From positions 38,171,909-38,235,908 of the forward strand of contig CM034547.1 in assembly GCA_020055645.1 (NCBI GenBank): 64,000 bases of DNA, in the 5' to 3' direction. The notes below the pieces were generated by a model. That model saw only the letters and a list, made by a program, of their open reading frames with translations, was not told the DNA's origin and searched no databases. The translations under genes were made by a program, and so were the position numbers. This document shows, in pieces, positions 21,601 to 32,600 of the stretch. Origin of the DNA: Tomocerus qinae. Its lineage: Eukaryota > Arthropoda > Collembola > Entomobryomorpha > Tomoceridae. Position 1 is the stretch's first letter, and each line of letters begins with the position of its first letter.

Positions 21601-21625
21601 AGAAAACCAACTATTTTCATCGTAA
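18620..21625 (+). CDS. nbr: Mut-7/Nibbler-type 3'-5' exoribonuclease (EXD3 family)
   Basis: The 1001-residue coding region is one uninterrupted exon. I choose ATG 18620 because the frame upstream of 18591 is intron (acceptor TTTTAG ending at 18590). After a Gly/Arg-rich N-terminus there is an alpha-helical region (about residues 90-420), a low-complexity linker, a DEDDy exonuclease domain and a Mut7-C PIN-like domain (DNMLQGLGKKLRACG). Two C-terminal Cys pairs (CQGC; CDHCGKC) follow. Catalytic residues are D541 and E543 (FDAEW), a motif II Asp in YDIKNDL, and Y698/D702 (YAATD). By family it trims 3' ends of Argonaute-bound miRNAs and piRNAs, as Drosophila Nibbler does. AATAAA at 21957 may be its poly(A) signal. 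The lack of coding introns in so long a gene is unusual next to its intron-rich neighbours. Confidence 0.95.
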   Translation: MTSEEESEDEYDVWTGSNPAPQNNRIFCNPVISPFRGRGRNSGSESFQKRQYIPPNPRGQGTRATSAGTSRRKPTLPAMRIPSIDMNTAALLLSELNTVWKQNRNEFAKHLYTGLDNAQNPYALGLYLAARSPDFLSVKESKEVSMAFTIISGLKSWLELSDSESLEKKHLTRDIQVAAFEMLTVQKNSGVLKMAFAMYRLDVMKDKFVDRINHLCLDKHFKEACVCATALDLHSYFTVDDFVIPLIFQSREAIAEDFLSGSKEKQTELLQFLDELVANRNLGNTIQNYIWIHGIPDVKMEKLNNKPLEKLLKRLIAKFQADPKTCPYTKRKQRFGALHHLISRKYSEVAEMNEESFMEMLEQTVRDDSQLQSEAMHKIRMKGDKITAAKFALRLALPLHEIPNEILEEMHLLSSNIVPNPLSKTQRPLADDEDWESNEDDLGPPSKKASAGLISSINTPCSSLSSSNQQNIMSPTKPNNTEEANSFESTQHQLKKCYSLPMAEHDIKIVTTPADMFDLIKYIEDQVKEVSSNESVVVGFDAEWKPMFPDFSGAALVQLAFKNMIYLIDVVQLKGFKEIQLKENDPNYDFWKIFKVTFFENKSIIKVSYDIKNDLKMLGETVPAWKDIKTEFQTCVDLCVLEKDILRKDLSFFPYHDEPSTDTGLSELVRLCLGLPLNKEDQFSNWEKRPLRQSQIIYAATDVYCLLELFKFLTEDSKIQNEEMFGNISNFVQAQLSTGSSISPSERSTKKPSTISYAKEVLAMSAGLNDTHFQSKQLVKSVLLVCDNMLQGLGKKLRACGLDTVIIRGFESHDLGVYYAINQNRHLLTKGATFEQIANLVSPNQAYKVCSESVLEQLREIICYYNILVTPEDLFSRCQGCNAVRFIQVPGQTMKQILIDLGVNINRKFTDRQRILSENTASQEGMITYSEQKSTRNWELLPPHSVIIVKEHVLKTPSNAVVEIGKIPLQFLESMDNIYICDHCGKCYWESLELENQLFSS

Positions 21626-22843
21626 TTTAACTGTCTTTACCTATGATTGTAATATTATGTGATCTCCGTGACATTGTTCAAATATAATATATAATATATT
21701 ATGTATTTTCGTTGTAGTTTAGTTTAAGTGATGATAGAGACTGGATTATTATTAGAGAGCCTAGTCGAAAGCATTTAATTGTTTAGACTGATGATGTTTT
21801 CTACCTTCATTTTGACGTAATTATTGATTGCTTAATATGCTTTACTAGTTTTGATTTTGTGTATCATGTATCTTTTCCGTACTAACACATAAAATTATTT
21901 CTTGAGTGTGGGATTAGATCTAAAATATTAGTTTTTTAGTTGACTAAATGTACTCAAAATAAAATTATTTGCCATGCACAGAAATTGTTTGCATTAACAT
22001 ACTTAATGAAAATAAACGCCCTAGCGGTTATTGTAAGAATGACTAAGCTCTACCTTAAAATGTAAATTTTATTTTCCTTACACTTACACTTCATATTGTT
22101 CACATCCCGAGTATTACTAAAATAAAATAAAATACCTAAAATTTCATAAGTTTGAGCAAGCATTACACGTAGATACATAATATGCATAAGCTATAAACTT
22201 TATAATAAAAATTTTATGATTAAAATGAGAAGAGGACAAAAATTATTATCAGAAAAACACCCGTTTAACTAAGTACGTGGTATGTTTATTTATTTGTTAC
22301 ATTATTTCAACGTCAATGTACAGCAGGAGAAGAATACGACCTTTACTCAATTACTCACTGTAGACAGTAAGGAAGTAAATAAGGTTGACTGTTTACGGAG
22401 TGACTACGCCGGTAATCCCTTCATAGGGACAGCAAGTATAGGTGCCCCAAGGAGTGTCAACAGTTTTAAAACATGAAAAAACAGCCGAAGAGAAACCAAG
22501 GGTCAAGGGATACCCCAACCAGTTAAAGCTCCTTGAGGTGCCCTATCTCTTCTGTACATTTAGGTTAACTGAATTTAACAATACGAGAAGGAATCATTTT
22601 AATCCTTGGCCAACTTCGTATCCCGCGAACACACAATACTGTTTCTCAAAGCATGTGCACGTGCAACGTGCAAGCAGAGATGTAGTAGAGTACTGGTAGA
22701 GTGTTTAGGTAGACTGTCAGAAAAGTCAAAATGAGTGATAAATCTACAAAACCAAAAATTACAAAATTGTAAAATAGATTGAAGAGTTGAAATTGTTGAA
22801 ACGGACAATCATTTATTGATTGCGGAGAAGGCAGATTGAGGCA
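21626..22843. other. Nibbler 3' UTR and upstream region of SRFBP1
   Basis: AT-rich up to about 22310. The segment 22380-22560 is clearly more GC-rich and looks like a foreign insert or an old coding fragment, but no frame gives a family I recognise. The SRFBP1 promoter should lie between 22560 and 22843. Confidence 0.3.
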
Positions 22844-24711
22844 ATGACAGAATTGGAAGAGAGGAGCAGTGGATCTGAACTCACCAAAAAGCAAGAACTG
22901 AATAATCATGTACGGATGGCGGAAGGATAATTTATTAATTATTGCTTTTTGAATACCTTATCTAATAAAACATCAAATTATTACTTTTGTCATTTGGGCT
23001 GGATTTAGGCAGCGGGTTATCGTTGCCTCAATTGCCCCCGTTGCCCCTAGGTCACTATTTTTGCCTCTTTTTTGACCTAACCTAATAAAAAATAAACTGT
23101 TTTATTGTTAAAGCCTAACAAACAAGTAATATGTTTATTTTTAATTAGGTTAGGTCAAAAAACAGGCAGAAATAGTAACGGGAAGCAAATGGCAAAGATA
23201 ATAGGTTAAGTGGCTGAACTAGGGGCAACGGGGGAGGGGGCAACGGAGGCAACGATAACCCGCTGCCTAAATCTAGCCGTCATTTGTAATTAATAATAAT
23301 TGTGGTGTATAACACATTGAAATTGCACATCAAACTGGCATCAATATTTCATGAAATGATGAAATTGGTTTGTTTTAGGTTGTGTTGATGAGAAAAATTG
23401 TCCGACAAGCACGAGTTCATGTTATTCGCAAGCTTACTCGTGAATTAAAATTGTTGCAGAAGCGTAAAGGTCCAGATAAAATACTGAACAAAGCTAAGCG
23501 TAAGGCTGACCGCTTGATAGAAGAAATTTCTGTTGTAAAAGTGAGGAACTATTGAACTACTTTGTTAATATTTGTAAATTATTTAACTATATTTCAACTA
23601 TATTTAAGTTGTTTGAAACCAAACATAATAAAATCATAAAATGTTTGGCCATAATAACAAACGGTACTTTTCAATGTGTGCAGAAATTACACAAAGACGC
23701 TGTTTCAATTTTTGCTCTTCAAAACAAAAAGTCTCTGCTTGAAGTTCTGCGAAACGAGAAATCCACTATTGAAAACAGGGGTATTGCCAGGCTAGCCCAT
23801 TTTTCTGGCGTTCAAACTGAAGTCAACGCTTATCGTGAGAGAAATCCACATTGGGAATTACAAATACCTGTTTTGTTGGAAAAGTCCAAGGAAAAATTAA
23901 AAAAGATAAAGAAAAAGCAAGAAGGTAAAGCATCCCCAGAAGTAGCCATCTCCTCTGATGATGTTGATAAAATCAAGAATAAGGAATTAAACAAAAGTAT
24001 TACTAAAACGAAAGAAGGCGACGATAAACCTGGAAAGAAACATAAAGCTAAAAAATCTGGGAAAGGGAATTTGTTAGGAGAAACTAGCAACCGTCCCATT
24101 AAGCTTGAAAAATCAGAAGGAACTCTTCGAGTACAGATTTTAACGGACCTTAAAGAATTAGAAAATGATACTTCAATAGCGGACGAGGATCCTGAAGCTA
24201 GTAACATTGTACCTAAAAAGAGACCCAAAAGTGCATTTTTTGTTGGCGGAGAGGAAGAAATTCTTCCCGAGAAAGAATTTAAAAAATCATTGTCGAGGAA
24301 AGTACCTAACTATCCTCAAGTGAGTTCTTTTCCTCAGCCATCATTTACGAGAGGAGAAAACCGGTCAGCAAGAAGGCAGGAACTTTTTAAACCGCAAGAT
24401 CAAGAACCAAAGAAGTTCAGAAATAGATATTTCGAAGAGAATCCTAGAAGCAATTTCAGATCCAGTACTAAAACTGAAAAAGTTGATTCTTCTAGAAACT
24501 TTAAAGCTTTCAAAGGTTTGTTATTTTGATCTACTTTATGCTTCTGTAATAGCTAGGTTGCATTACATAATTTCTTTTTGTTAATCCAGATCGCGCAGAA
24601 GATCCAAAATCGGATTCTGGACACCTTCATCCGTCGTGGGAGGCCAAAAAACGTCAAACCGCAGGAATCACATCTTTTAAAGGCAAAAAGACAACATTTG
24701 GTGATGATTAG
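22844..24711 (+). CDS. SRFBP1: SRFBP1/BUD22-like pre-ribosomal protein
   Basis: Four exons join in phase: 22844-22909, 23379-23540, 23684-24515 and 24590-24711. They give 393 residues. The N-terminus (KQELNNHVVLMRKIVRQARV, then IRKLTREL) and the C-terminus (HLHPSWEAKKRQ, FKGKKTTFGDD) match the ends of vertebrate SRFBP1. The middle is a long Lys/Glu-rich, low-complexity region, as usual for the family. Yeast BUD22 acts in 18S rRNA maturation; vertebrate SRFBP1 binds SRF and is nuclear or nucleolar. The start ATG is the first in exon 1 and gives the conserved LNN motif before the first intron. Intron 1 contains a hAT-type MITE. The stop lies only 9 nt before the ADAT1 start, with no AATAAA between them. 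Confidence 0.9.
22997..23278. mobile_element. hAT-type MITE in SRFBP1 intron 1
   Basis: A 282-bp element flanked by a perfect 8-bp target duplication, GTCATTTG (22989-22996 and 23279-23286). Terminal inverted repeats begin GGCTGGATTTAGGCAG on the left and GGCTAGATTTAGGCAG on the right. They continue through GCGGGTTATCGTTGCCTC and a GTTGCCCC tract to inner arms around CCTAACCTAAT. The 8-bp duplication points to hAT mobilisation. No coding capacity is present. Confidence 0.9.
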
Positions 24712-24720
24712 TTCTTAATC

Positions 24721-25974
24721 ATGGATGTTGACGTGGCCATTCCTACTTCAGAAGATGATTTATGTGAAACTGTGGCAAAATGTGCATGTGTGTATTATAG
24801 TTGTCTTGCTAAAAATGGGAAGCCTGTGAATAATCAGTGGACTTCAATGACTGCTTTAGTTATGTTTAATCCTGTAAGTCCTACAGATAAATTTAGTGTA
24901 GTGTCGCTTGGAACTGGGACTAAATGCTTAGGTCAAAAGGATATCAGTCCAAATGGAGACCTTCTTACAGATTCACATGCGGAAGTAGTTACCCGAAGAG
25001 CTTTTTTGTGTTATCTTTACGAACAGTTAAAATTACATGCAATTGATGAGGATAAGTCCATTTTTCAAAGCAAGAACAATCCCCCAAATGAAAAGGGTAA
25101 AATTAGTCCACAAGAAGTTGAATTTAAAGAGGGTATCAAATTCCATTTGTTTACAAGTCATATTCCATGTGGAGATGCTGCAATTTTTTCTGCTTCAATG
25201 GAGGGAGAAAGTCCAAGTGATGATGAGCCTTCTGGTCCTAAGAAAGCAAAATTTGATTTTAAGGAACCTGCTGTTGAAGTTCAACACCGGACTGGTGCCA
25301 AGTTACAAGTTGGTGCAAAACATTTTGAAGAAGTGTTTCAACAACCTGGAAAATGTAGAATTAAAGGAGGTAAAGGTGATCCCACTCTTTGCATGTCCTG
25401 CAGTGATAAAATATATAAATGGCAACTAATGGGGTTTCAAGGTTCCTTACTGGGTAATTTTATAAAAGAACCAATAAGAATATCTTCAATTGTAGTAGGA
25501 AGCTGTGTACCTTATGATTACAATGCGCTTCAACGAGCCATTTATTCGCGCTTCCGGGACAGTGTATCCGGGCATCAGGTTTTTAATGAATATCCCAAAT
25601 TTCTAGATACGTTTCTTTGTCCTCGTATTTATCAAAGCAAAATTAACTTCATGGAATTCAAAAATACAGTAAAACCTGCACCAGCGTCTATAATATCGTA
25701 TAAGCTTTCGAACGGCGAGTGTCGGACTCAAGTTTCAGTTAACGGGAGAAAACACGGCATAACCAAAAAAAGCAAAGGAAAGTCCGCTTTGCTGGATGTT
25801 TCTCGAGTAAACCTTTTTAATTTGTTTACATCATTAAGTATGTGCAAGTGTACTGATTATCAGGAATGTAAATTGTTAAATTCTGTATATCATACCATTT
25901 GGTTAAGAGTTAAAGAAGATGTTTTACATGGGTGGACCCGAAAGCCAGAAATTATGCTACAGTTTGAAGGTTAA
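24721..25974 (+). CDS. Adat1: tRNA-specific adenosine deaminase 1
   Basis: A single 417-residue exon from ATG 24721. ADAT1 deaminates A37, beside the anticodon of tRNA-Ala, to inosine. The adenosine-deaminase (ADAR-type) domain fills the protein. Zinc and proton-shuttle residues are present: H86 and E88 (DSHAEVV), C150 (IPCGDAA) and C227 (LCMSCSDK). The RIKGGKGDP element before the last Cys is the usual basic loop. No double-stranded RNA-binding domain is present, which separates it from ADAR. The length lies between Drosophila and human ADAT1. It starts 9 nt after SRFBP1 ends, so it may be the second reading frame of a shared transcript or have a promoter inside SRFBP1 exons. The stop codon overlaps AATAAA. 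Confidence 0.96.
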   Translation: MDVDVAIPTSEDDLCETVAKCACVYYSCLAKNGKPVNNQWTSMTALVMFNPVSPTDKFSVVSLGTGTKCLGQKDISPNGDLLTDSHAEVVTRRAFLCYLYEQLKLHAIDEDKSIFQSKNNPPNEKGKISPQEVEFKEGIKFHLFTSHIPCGDAAIFSASMEGESPSDDEPSGPKKAKFDFKEPAVEVQHRTGAKLQVGAKHFEEVFQQPGKCRIKGGKGDPTLCMSCSDKIYKWQLMGFQGSLLGNFIKEPIRISSIVVGSCVPYDYNALQRAIYSRFRDSVSGHQVFNEYPKFLDTFLCPRIYQSKINFMEFKNTVKPAPASIISYKLSNGECRTQVSVNGRKHGITKKSKGKSALLDVSRVNLFNLFTSLSMCKCTDYQECKLLNSVYHTIWLRVKEDVLHGWTRKPEIMLQFEG

Positions 25975-25979
25975 ATAAA
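25974..25979 (+). terminator. Poly(A) signal overlapping the ADAT1 stop codon
   Basis: AATAAA uses the last base of the TAA at 25972-25974. The 3' UTR would then be only some 15-25 nt, unless a later signal is used. Confidence 0.6.
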
Positions 25980-26675
25980 GCTATTTTTATTGTCAACTTA
26001 TTTGATGTTATCATGTCAGCTTTAATTTGTTTTTTGAATGCTGCCCAATTGTTAGAATTGTACATATACATTCGTATTGGATTTTACCTTTCCTTAAGTC
26101 GCTCTTTTTTTATTTTCCCAGCATTAAAAAAACAATTGATTTCATGTAAATTACTATAAGAATTGTCCTAAACTTTTTTTAATGAGTTGTATGTAGTATC
26201 AGTATCCATCAATCAGATAACAATAATAGCTTCATATTACAATGAGTCTGCATTAAGTTGAGCTCAAGAAAATTATAATTAAATCCCTTCTCATTCATTG
26301 TTCTCATTTTTCTGTTGTGCTCGCAGAAAATTAACAAAATCGTTACAGATAATGAATTCAAGGTGCAACTACTTCGGGGATCAGAATTAAATTCGCTTTT
26401 TGTGTAATAAAATCCCTTTAGAATTACTCCATTTTTGTTGCATCCCTGATCTGTTGCATATACAATAGATTAGTTTGATTATAATAGATCTTTGTGTCCT
26501 TCTTTATAATCTTGTTAATATTTATGTGTACATACATGTTTAATTATATCACTGAGGTATGATTTCATAAGCTAAATAATGTCTTGCTATATACTAACAT
26601 TTTCTAGTTCTATCAAATTTACCAAAAACATCTAAGTGAAATTTCTGAAATTATTAAATAACATTCAACTGGAAA
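25980..26675. other. Gap between the convergent ADAT1 and DIP-like genes
   Basis: AT-rich, no gene recognised. It holds the 3' ends of both genes, including the untranslated tail of the minus-strand Ig gene. Confidence 0.35.
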
Positions 26676-29600
26676 TCACTGGTAATCAGTAATAAAAAGA
26701 GGTAGAATAATAAATGTAAATAATAAAGATGGAATGAGTACTAAGGGAAGACGATATTTCGATGACGTAACTATTGTTATAGGTTTAGTTGCATCCGTTT
26801 GGAAATCATGATACGTAGTAGTAAGATGATCTTGGTTTGTTTCACTATCTGGTAAACTAACATCGAGAAGAGAATTAGGAAAGAGCGACCACGTCGACAA
26901 GTCAGAAAACAAGATTTTCAGAGTTGGCAGACAAATCAGAGAGAAGGAGCTGGAGGCTGTAGATGATGAAGACAGATTCGGAGATTCTAAATTTCGGGAG
27001 TTCCCGTCCTTTAGATTTCGAAGGACGTTGTTTGCTCCAGAACCGGATGAGGAAGACGCAGTGGTAACGCCGTCGCCTAGCCCGATTTCGAAATCTTCTG
27101 GGTATTCACCCTCATGGTTGTTTCCGTGATGAGATTTCGGTCGGTTTTTCTTCCGGTGGTTTTTGTGCTTCGAAGAACCATCAGAAAGGCGCTCATGCTC
27201 GGATTGCGGAAGTTTTCCGTTCCCTGGTTTTCCTCGTTCCATGTATATTTGCATTGTTGTCGTTGTTGGAGTCGGTTTTGCTGTAGAGGGGCTAGGAATC
27301 TCTGCAAAATCCAGAATAATATATGAATAATATAATATTGGTGTAAAATTTCCTCCTAATCATTTCAAATCATAGAAAACAAAAAAATTCATTGTGCACA
27401 ACAGATTTTCCTATGTTTCCAACAGTCTAACAGTTCTCTTTTCTTCAGAAAGAACAAATAAAATCAAGCAAAGAAAGCAAACCGGCCTGTATAATGTACA
27501 ACGCCAATGGAACTTACCGTGAAGTTTGATGAGAGCGTGATTATTGCCGAGGGAATTCCCTGCTGTACAATTGTAGTCCCCAAAATCCTCTTTCCGGAGG
27601 TTCGCTATTGTGAGACGAACTTTAACTGTGTAATCGTTTGTAATCTCTGTTTCTGTAAAATGTCTATCCACCGAGTTCAGGATCAGTTGACCTAGATAAC
27701 AAAGAATGATTCTCGTTCCGAATTCATTTCATAAAAAATTTATTATAGGCTTTTACAAATCCTTCCCCCTAAAGAAAATTCTGTTATTCGAATTACGTAT
27801 TTCACTTAGCAGATCTTAACAATACTACATAGTATAATTGTCCTTGTGACTCATTTCCATTTTGCTCTTCCTTGTACTGTTACTTATAAAATATTTTACC
27901 TAATACACGTTTGCATACTTCTGTATCTGATGCTATAAACATTTGATCTAACTATATCGAGAAGCTCAAAATTCTAGGGCTGTAAAATTCAATGAAGTTA
28001 AGAAATGTCCGTGGGTGTTGCAAAAATAGAAAAAATGTACATAAAAGGAAAAGTCTATAAGCATAGAATATACAGATACTACAATGCTTTGGTGATGGTT
28101 GACTTATTTAGTATGTGGAGACACACGGAGTGAAAGTTTGATGTAGAATTGTAATCAAAGAAAGGAATTCTGTTTGCACTAGTGTTAGGTTGGAGATCCG
28201 AGTAGTACAGTCAATATTATATGTTGCCCTGAAACTAATGTTCTGCCTTGTACTGTATACCTTCTATTTACTGGTTGTGGTTATGGAATATTATGTTCTC
28301 TTCTGTTGTGATTGTGTGTGCATGTGTCGTAAATACACTGAAGAGATTTTCTCCTTCCTACATTTCCAAACGGTTTCTGGGAGGCTGTGATACGAAAAGA
28401 AATAGTTACTTTCTCAATTCATAAAGCCTCTCAATTTGTCCTGTGTGAAGAAATTGAACGCAAATTGATATCGCCTTTTACATGAGGATTTCCCATTTGT
28501 ATGTATGTACACTTCTCCATTCTACTCTCCTCTCTCTTCACTGTGCTGCTATTGTGGGCCCTAGAATACCAAACATTACCCAACGAATAAGACCGAGACC
28601 TGCAATTTCAGAATATATTCACAAACTATGCTCTCTTCCCTCAAGAAATTTGTACACAATGTCACCAGCCTTAGCATCACAGTGCGCATCCTGGTCTCTT
28701 CACTCGTCTTTAGAATTATGTCTCTTTTTACACTTATATTTCATACAAGATTTTTTTCCAATACGCTTTCTAGTAGATATACATATAGGTACTTCCTCCG
28801 AAAAGATTTTCCATTCTTGCGACAGAAAATCTTCTAAGCTCCCCGTAATACATACTTATTCCATACTACTATGCATCCCACTGTAAAATAAACATTGATT
28901 CTGAGTAGCATTTCCTATGACTTCATTTCATGGCTGTATACCTACCTTAGACCGAATAAGTGCTTTCCAAACATCATTTCATTGTGTTTATGTATAAAAG
29001 TGCTCGGCAATGACATTTTGTTGCTCAATTAGATGACTTTTCAAGACAATCTAAGTTGTCCAAAAAAATGTTCCAAATTGGTAAGACCAATTTAAAAAAG
29101 ATCTGTAAAACTTTCACCACAATTTCAAAGCGGAGAAAAATTACCAATACAAAAAAGGAAACAATATAAGCAGGAAATGCAAATAAAAGCTCTCAAGTAG
29201 ACAGAAGAGAGAAATTTCCTGCGTTGGAAAGGAAAGTAGTGCGAGAGAAAGTACTAGGGAGAGATTCAATTGGGAGACAAAAGCATTTTGTTTCAGTTTC
29301 TTGGTGACAGTATGCTGATGCTAGCTCAACCAATCTTTCTCCCGGTTTGTTACAGACAAGTGCTGTTCAAGGAGGTAGATATATTATACTCATACGAGTG
29401 ATTTCATATTACGAGTCCCAGTTTGTATTCTCAGAATAACGAGGGGTAAATGTCTACTCCCCAATATCACTAAACGGCAGACTTCGTTTATGTGGGTGCA
29501 CAAAATAAAATAGAGGGTACAGAATGTCAATCCCATCATTCTTAGCTGTAATAGTATGTATAACTTGTGCTCTAAGTGTTCTCCTCCTCCGATACAATTT

Positions 29601-32600
29601 CCTCTCGCCTATTCCTCTCCGTTTCGTCTCCGTTTCTATTATAACCTGGAAAACTGCAGATTGGAGGTATTTATATGCATGTATTCATGAAATGTTTAAA
29701 TAACATGATTGGAAACAACAGTTTTTACCCCACCGTTGAATCTGTTTCAGGACAGCCACATTTCTACCATATAGTATAGTACTAATATAGTACCATATAA
29801 TAGTTTCAAACATATTCCCTTTCTGGTAGTGTCTCAACACAAGGTAACAGTTTTCATTGGCAAATACTAATATTAAGATATTGGAAAGTTATATTATTTT
29901 GAGGTATTTCTGATGTTGAGACTTAAGTTACCCTGAATACTACAAAAATCATTGTGTTCAAGTAGTACATTTAAATGTTTTGAATATATAAAAATTGCTC
30001 CTACCCCTTTTGGCTTTATAGAAAAATAGTATCAAAAAAATAGAATATGTATCAAGATGATAGAAAGTACACTAAATCTTAAGTACAGTTTGAAAAATTG
30101 GCTGCTACTTATTATATTATGTTTTATGGCTGTTGGAGAGGGAAAATGTAAGCACTTGAGTCAGTCATGATGTTTGCGAGAGTGAGGAAAAGGAAAACAG
30201 TCGCAGTGGTAATGACAATAACAAGATATCTCAGTAGAGAAGCGGAGAGAATTCGTTTCAGTTGGTTGTGTCTGTACAGTTTACCGTGGCTAAAAGGAAG
30301 TAGAGCAAGGGAATCTAGGCGCAATATCGAAACAATTTACGACGATCATTGCACGACCAAAGAGTAATTGCGGATTTACTTCTATGAATAGTAATCTTAC
30401 AGCAAAGCAACTATCTGTGTGCATAGGTTCCCTAAAATTCCATTTCTATTCAAACACGCAATTCTTCCGTGTATTTTGTTTGCTGTAGGAACACAGTAAA
30501 AACATGTCCTGAACAGTCATAGGTGTATATAAGTACCCACCACTATCTGGAGAATGGGGCTATGAACTAACAACTAGGAATACAAAATTGTCTCTTTCTC
30601 TCTGCACTTCAGTGCTTTCACTTATACCACTCTATAGGTATTTACGTATATATTGACTTGCTTTCTCTACTCTCAAGCAAGTGTGATGTGGTGTAATGTT
30701 TGGAATACAACAGCCCTCTCATTTATTTTATTTGATGCCGGGTTGTTGTCCTGTCCATTACGGATGCATTCATGAATTCCCTTCGTTTACATAGGTAGAG
30801 TAGCCTAGTCTCCACTACACTCTCACTATATTATAGCTGAAACATCTACATACAACGGCTAACTCACAGACAGACTTTATTTTACTTTATGGCGTAAGCC
30901 ATTGTGTATTACCAAAGTGTGATATTTTTGTTAGGCCAAATTCAGTTAAGACACATTTCAAGGCGCCAGGACTAACGACCTATATTCGTCAATGGCTATA
31001 ATATCATTATTAATAGCGCCCTCATTTATTTTCTCCTTTCACTCCTCCAATTTTTTTCGTATTAAATTCTTGACTTAAAATTTATGAAGCTATTGGGTCA
31101 CATTTTTAACGAAATATTTTTACTATTGCAAACAAGATAATATCTTCAGCTAGTCAGCTACATCTTTTCTCATGGAACATTTACGACTTTCTTGGTATTT
31201 GAAATTCAAGTATCAGCAAAATTGTGTTAGTGGCCTTAGTAAAATTCATAAAATAAGTAGTACATATTTTGATTGCATTCATCAATTATAAATTCCAGTG
31301 GGTGTGTACTACATATACATTTGTGGGATGGAGTTCATTTTGAATTTATACAGAGGGGGCACTGAATTGGCTTTTGTATTATGTGTTAGCTTGAAATGAA
31401 CGAATGCTTTTGTATGCAACTTTATTTTGTGGGTTGAATGAGTAAACAACTGATGAAAAGAAGAAGGATTCGTCCGCTCTTTCATACAAATGCAGTAGTA
31501 TAGTGCGAGTGTGTATTTATATGCACACGTAAGTAGCGATTTAGTGATATTTACTTAGACTTATAAAGGAAAGCATATACTTCTATATGTAAGAAGCGAG
31601 TTCTAAATTACTGGATATATATATATTTACCAATATGTATATATTATTTGCTTTTCTGTTGTTGGTACATAAGCAGTATGTAAGCAAGCGGATTTAAGTA
31701 AAAGTGCTTGTGCGTGAAATGAAAATAGACTTTGTGATTGAGGAAGAGAGAGGGTGGCGTTTGTAGAGTATTTCCACTTGTACTGCATAATAGTTGTATA
31801 GGATTGTGCTACAGTGCATTCGAAGGGAATCAAATGTGATTGCAAAGGGAGTGATGTGATACTGCTTCACAAAACAAAGATTTCATGCACAAGGCTTTCC
31901 ATTTGAAAATAAGAGATTCTTTTGCCCTAGGTTGTACAAATGCGTCTACCTATGTACTATTTATATATACACACATCTTTCTACTTTTCTGAACTGATCT
32001 AAAGTTGTTAAACCTTGGGGAGAACTCCAAACGATGTATCTCTATGAGAGTACATCAGCGATATAATAAGATGGTATATAGGTAGTTTACGTTGTTGCTG
32101 TTATCCAATATATGGTACACAATCCTAAATATATGATGTATGGTTGGTTTATTCATCACCTGGATGTAGCATAAGCATAGTTGACTGAGAAATACAGAGA
32201 TTAGAGTGATGTCTCAATTGAAAGGCTATTGCTATCACCCTGCCATATGGTACCTGTCTTAATATATAAATAATATCCTTAGTTATTTGATCTTTTTCTG
32301 TAAACATACTCATTTTGTTGTATTAAGCTGTAAGGAAATCGTCATTTTACTCTTCGAAGACAAAAAAATTAATTTCTTTATTATAACAATTTATTGAATA
32401 AATGAATTGTAGATAAACAAATAAAGTAGCACATTCCAAAGGGTAGTAAAAAGTGAAATTCCCCATAATAACTCTATAAATTGGGAGAAAGGGTGGTGGA
32501 GAAATAGTTGGGAATGTTGAGATAGAATGAAATGCTCACCTTCTTTGAACCAGGAGACGACTGCTCTGGGTAGTGCTTCAATAGAGCAGACGATTGTGAC

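Noticed and set aside
28482-28886. 134-codon frame in a DIP-like intron as a gene
   Set aside because: No domain, no splice context and composition of plain intron; the same holds for most frames between 28 and 64 kb.
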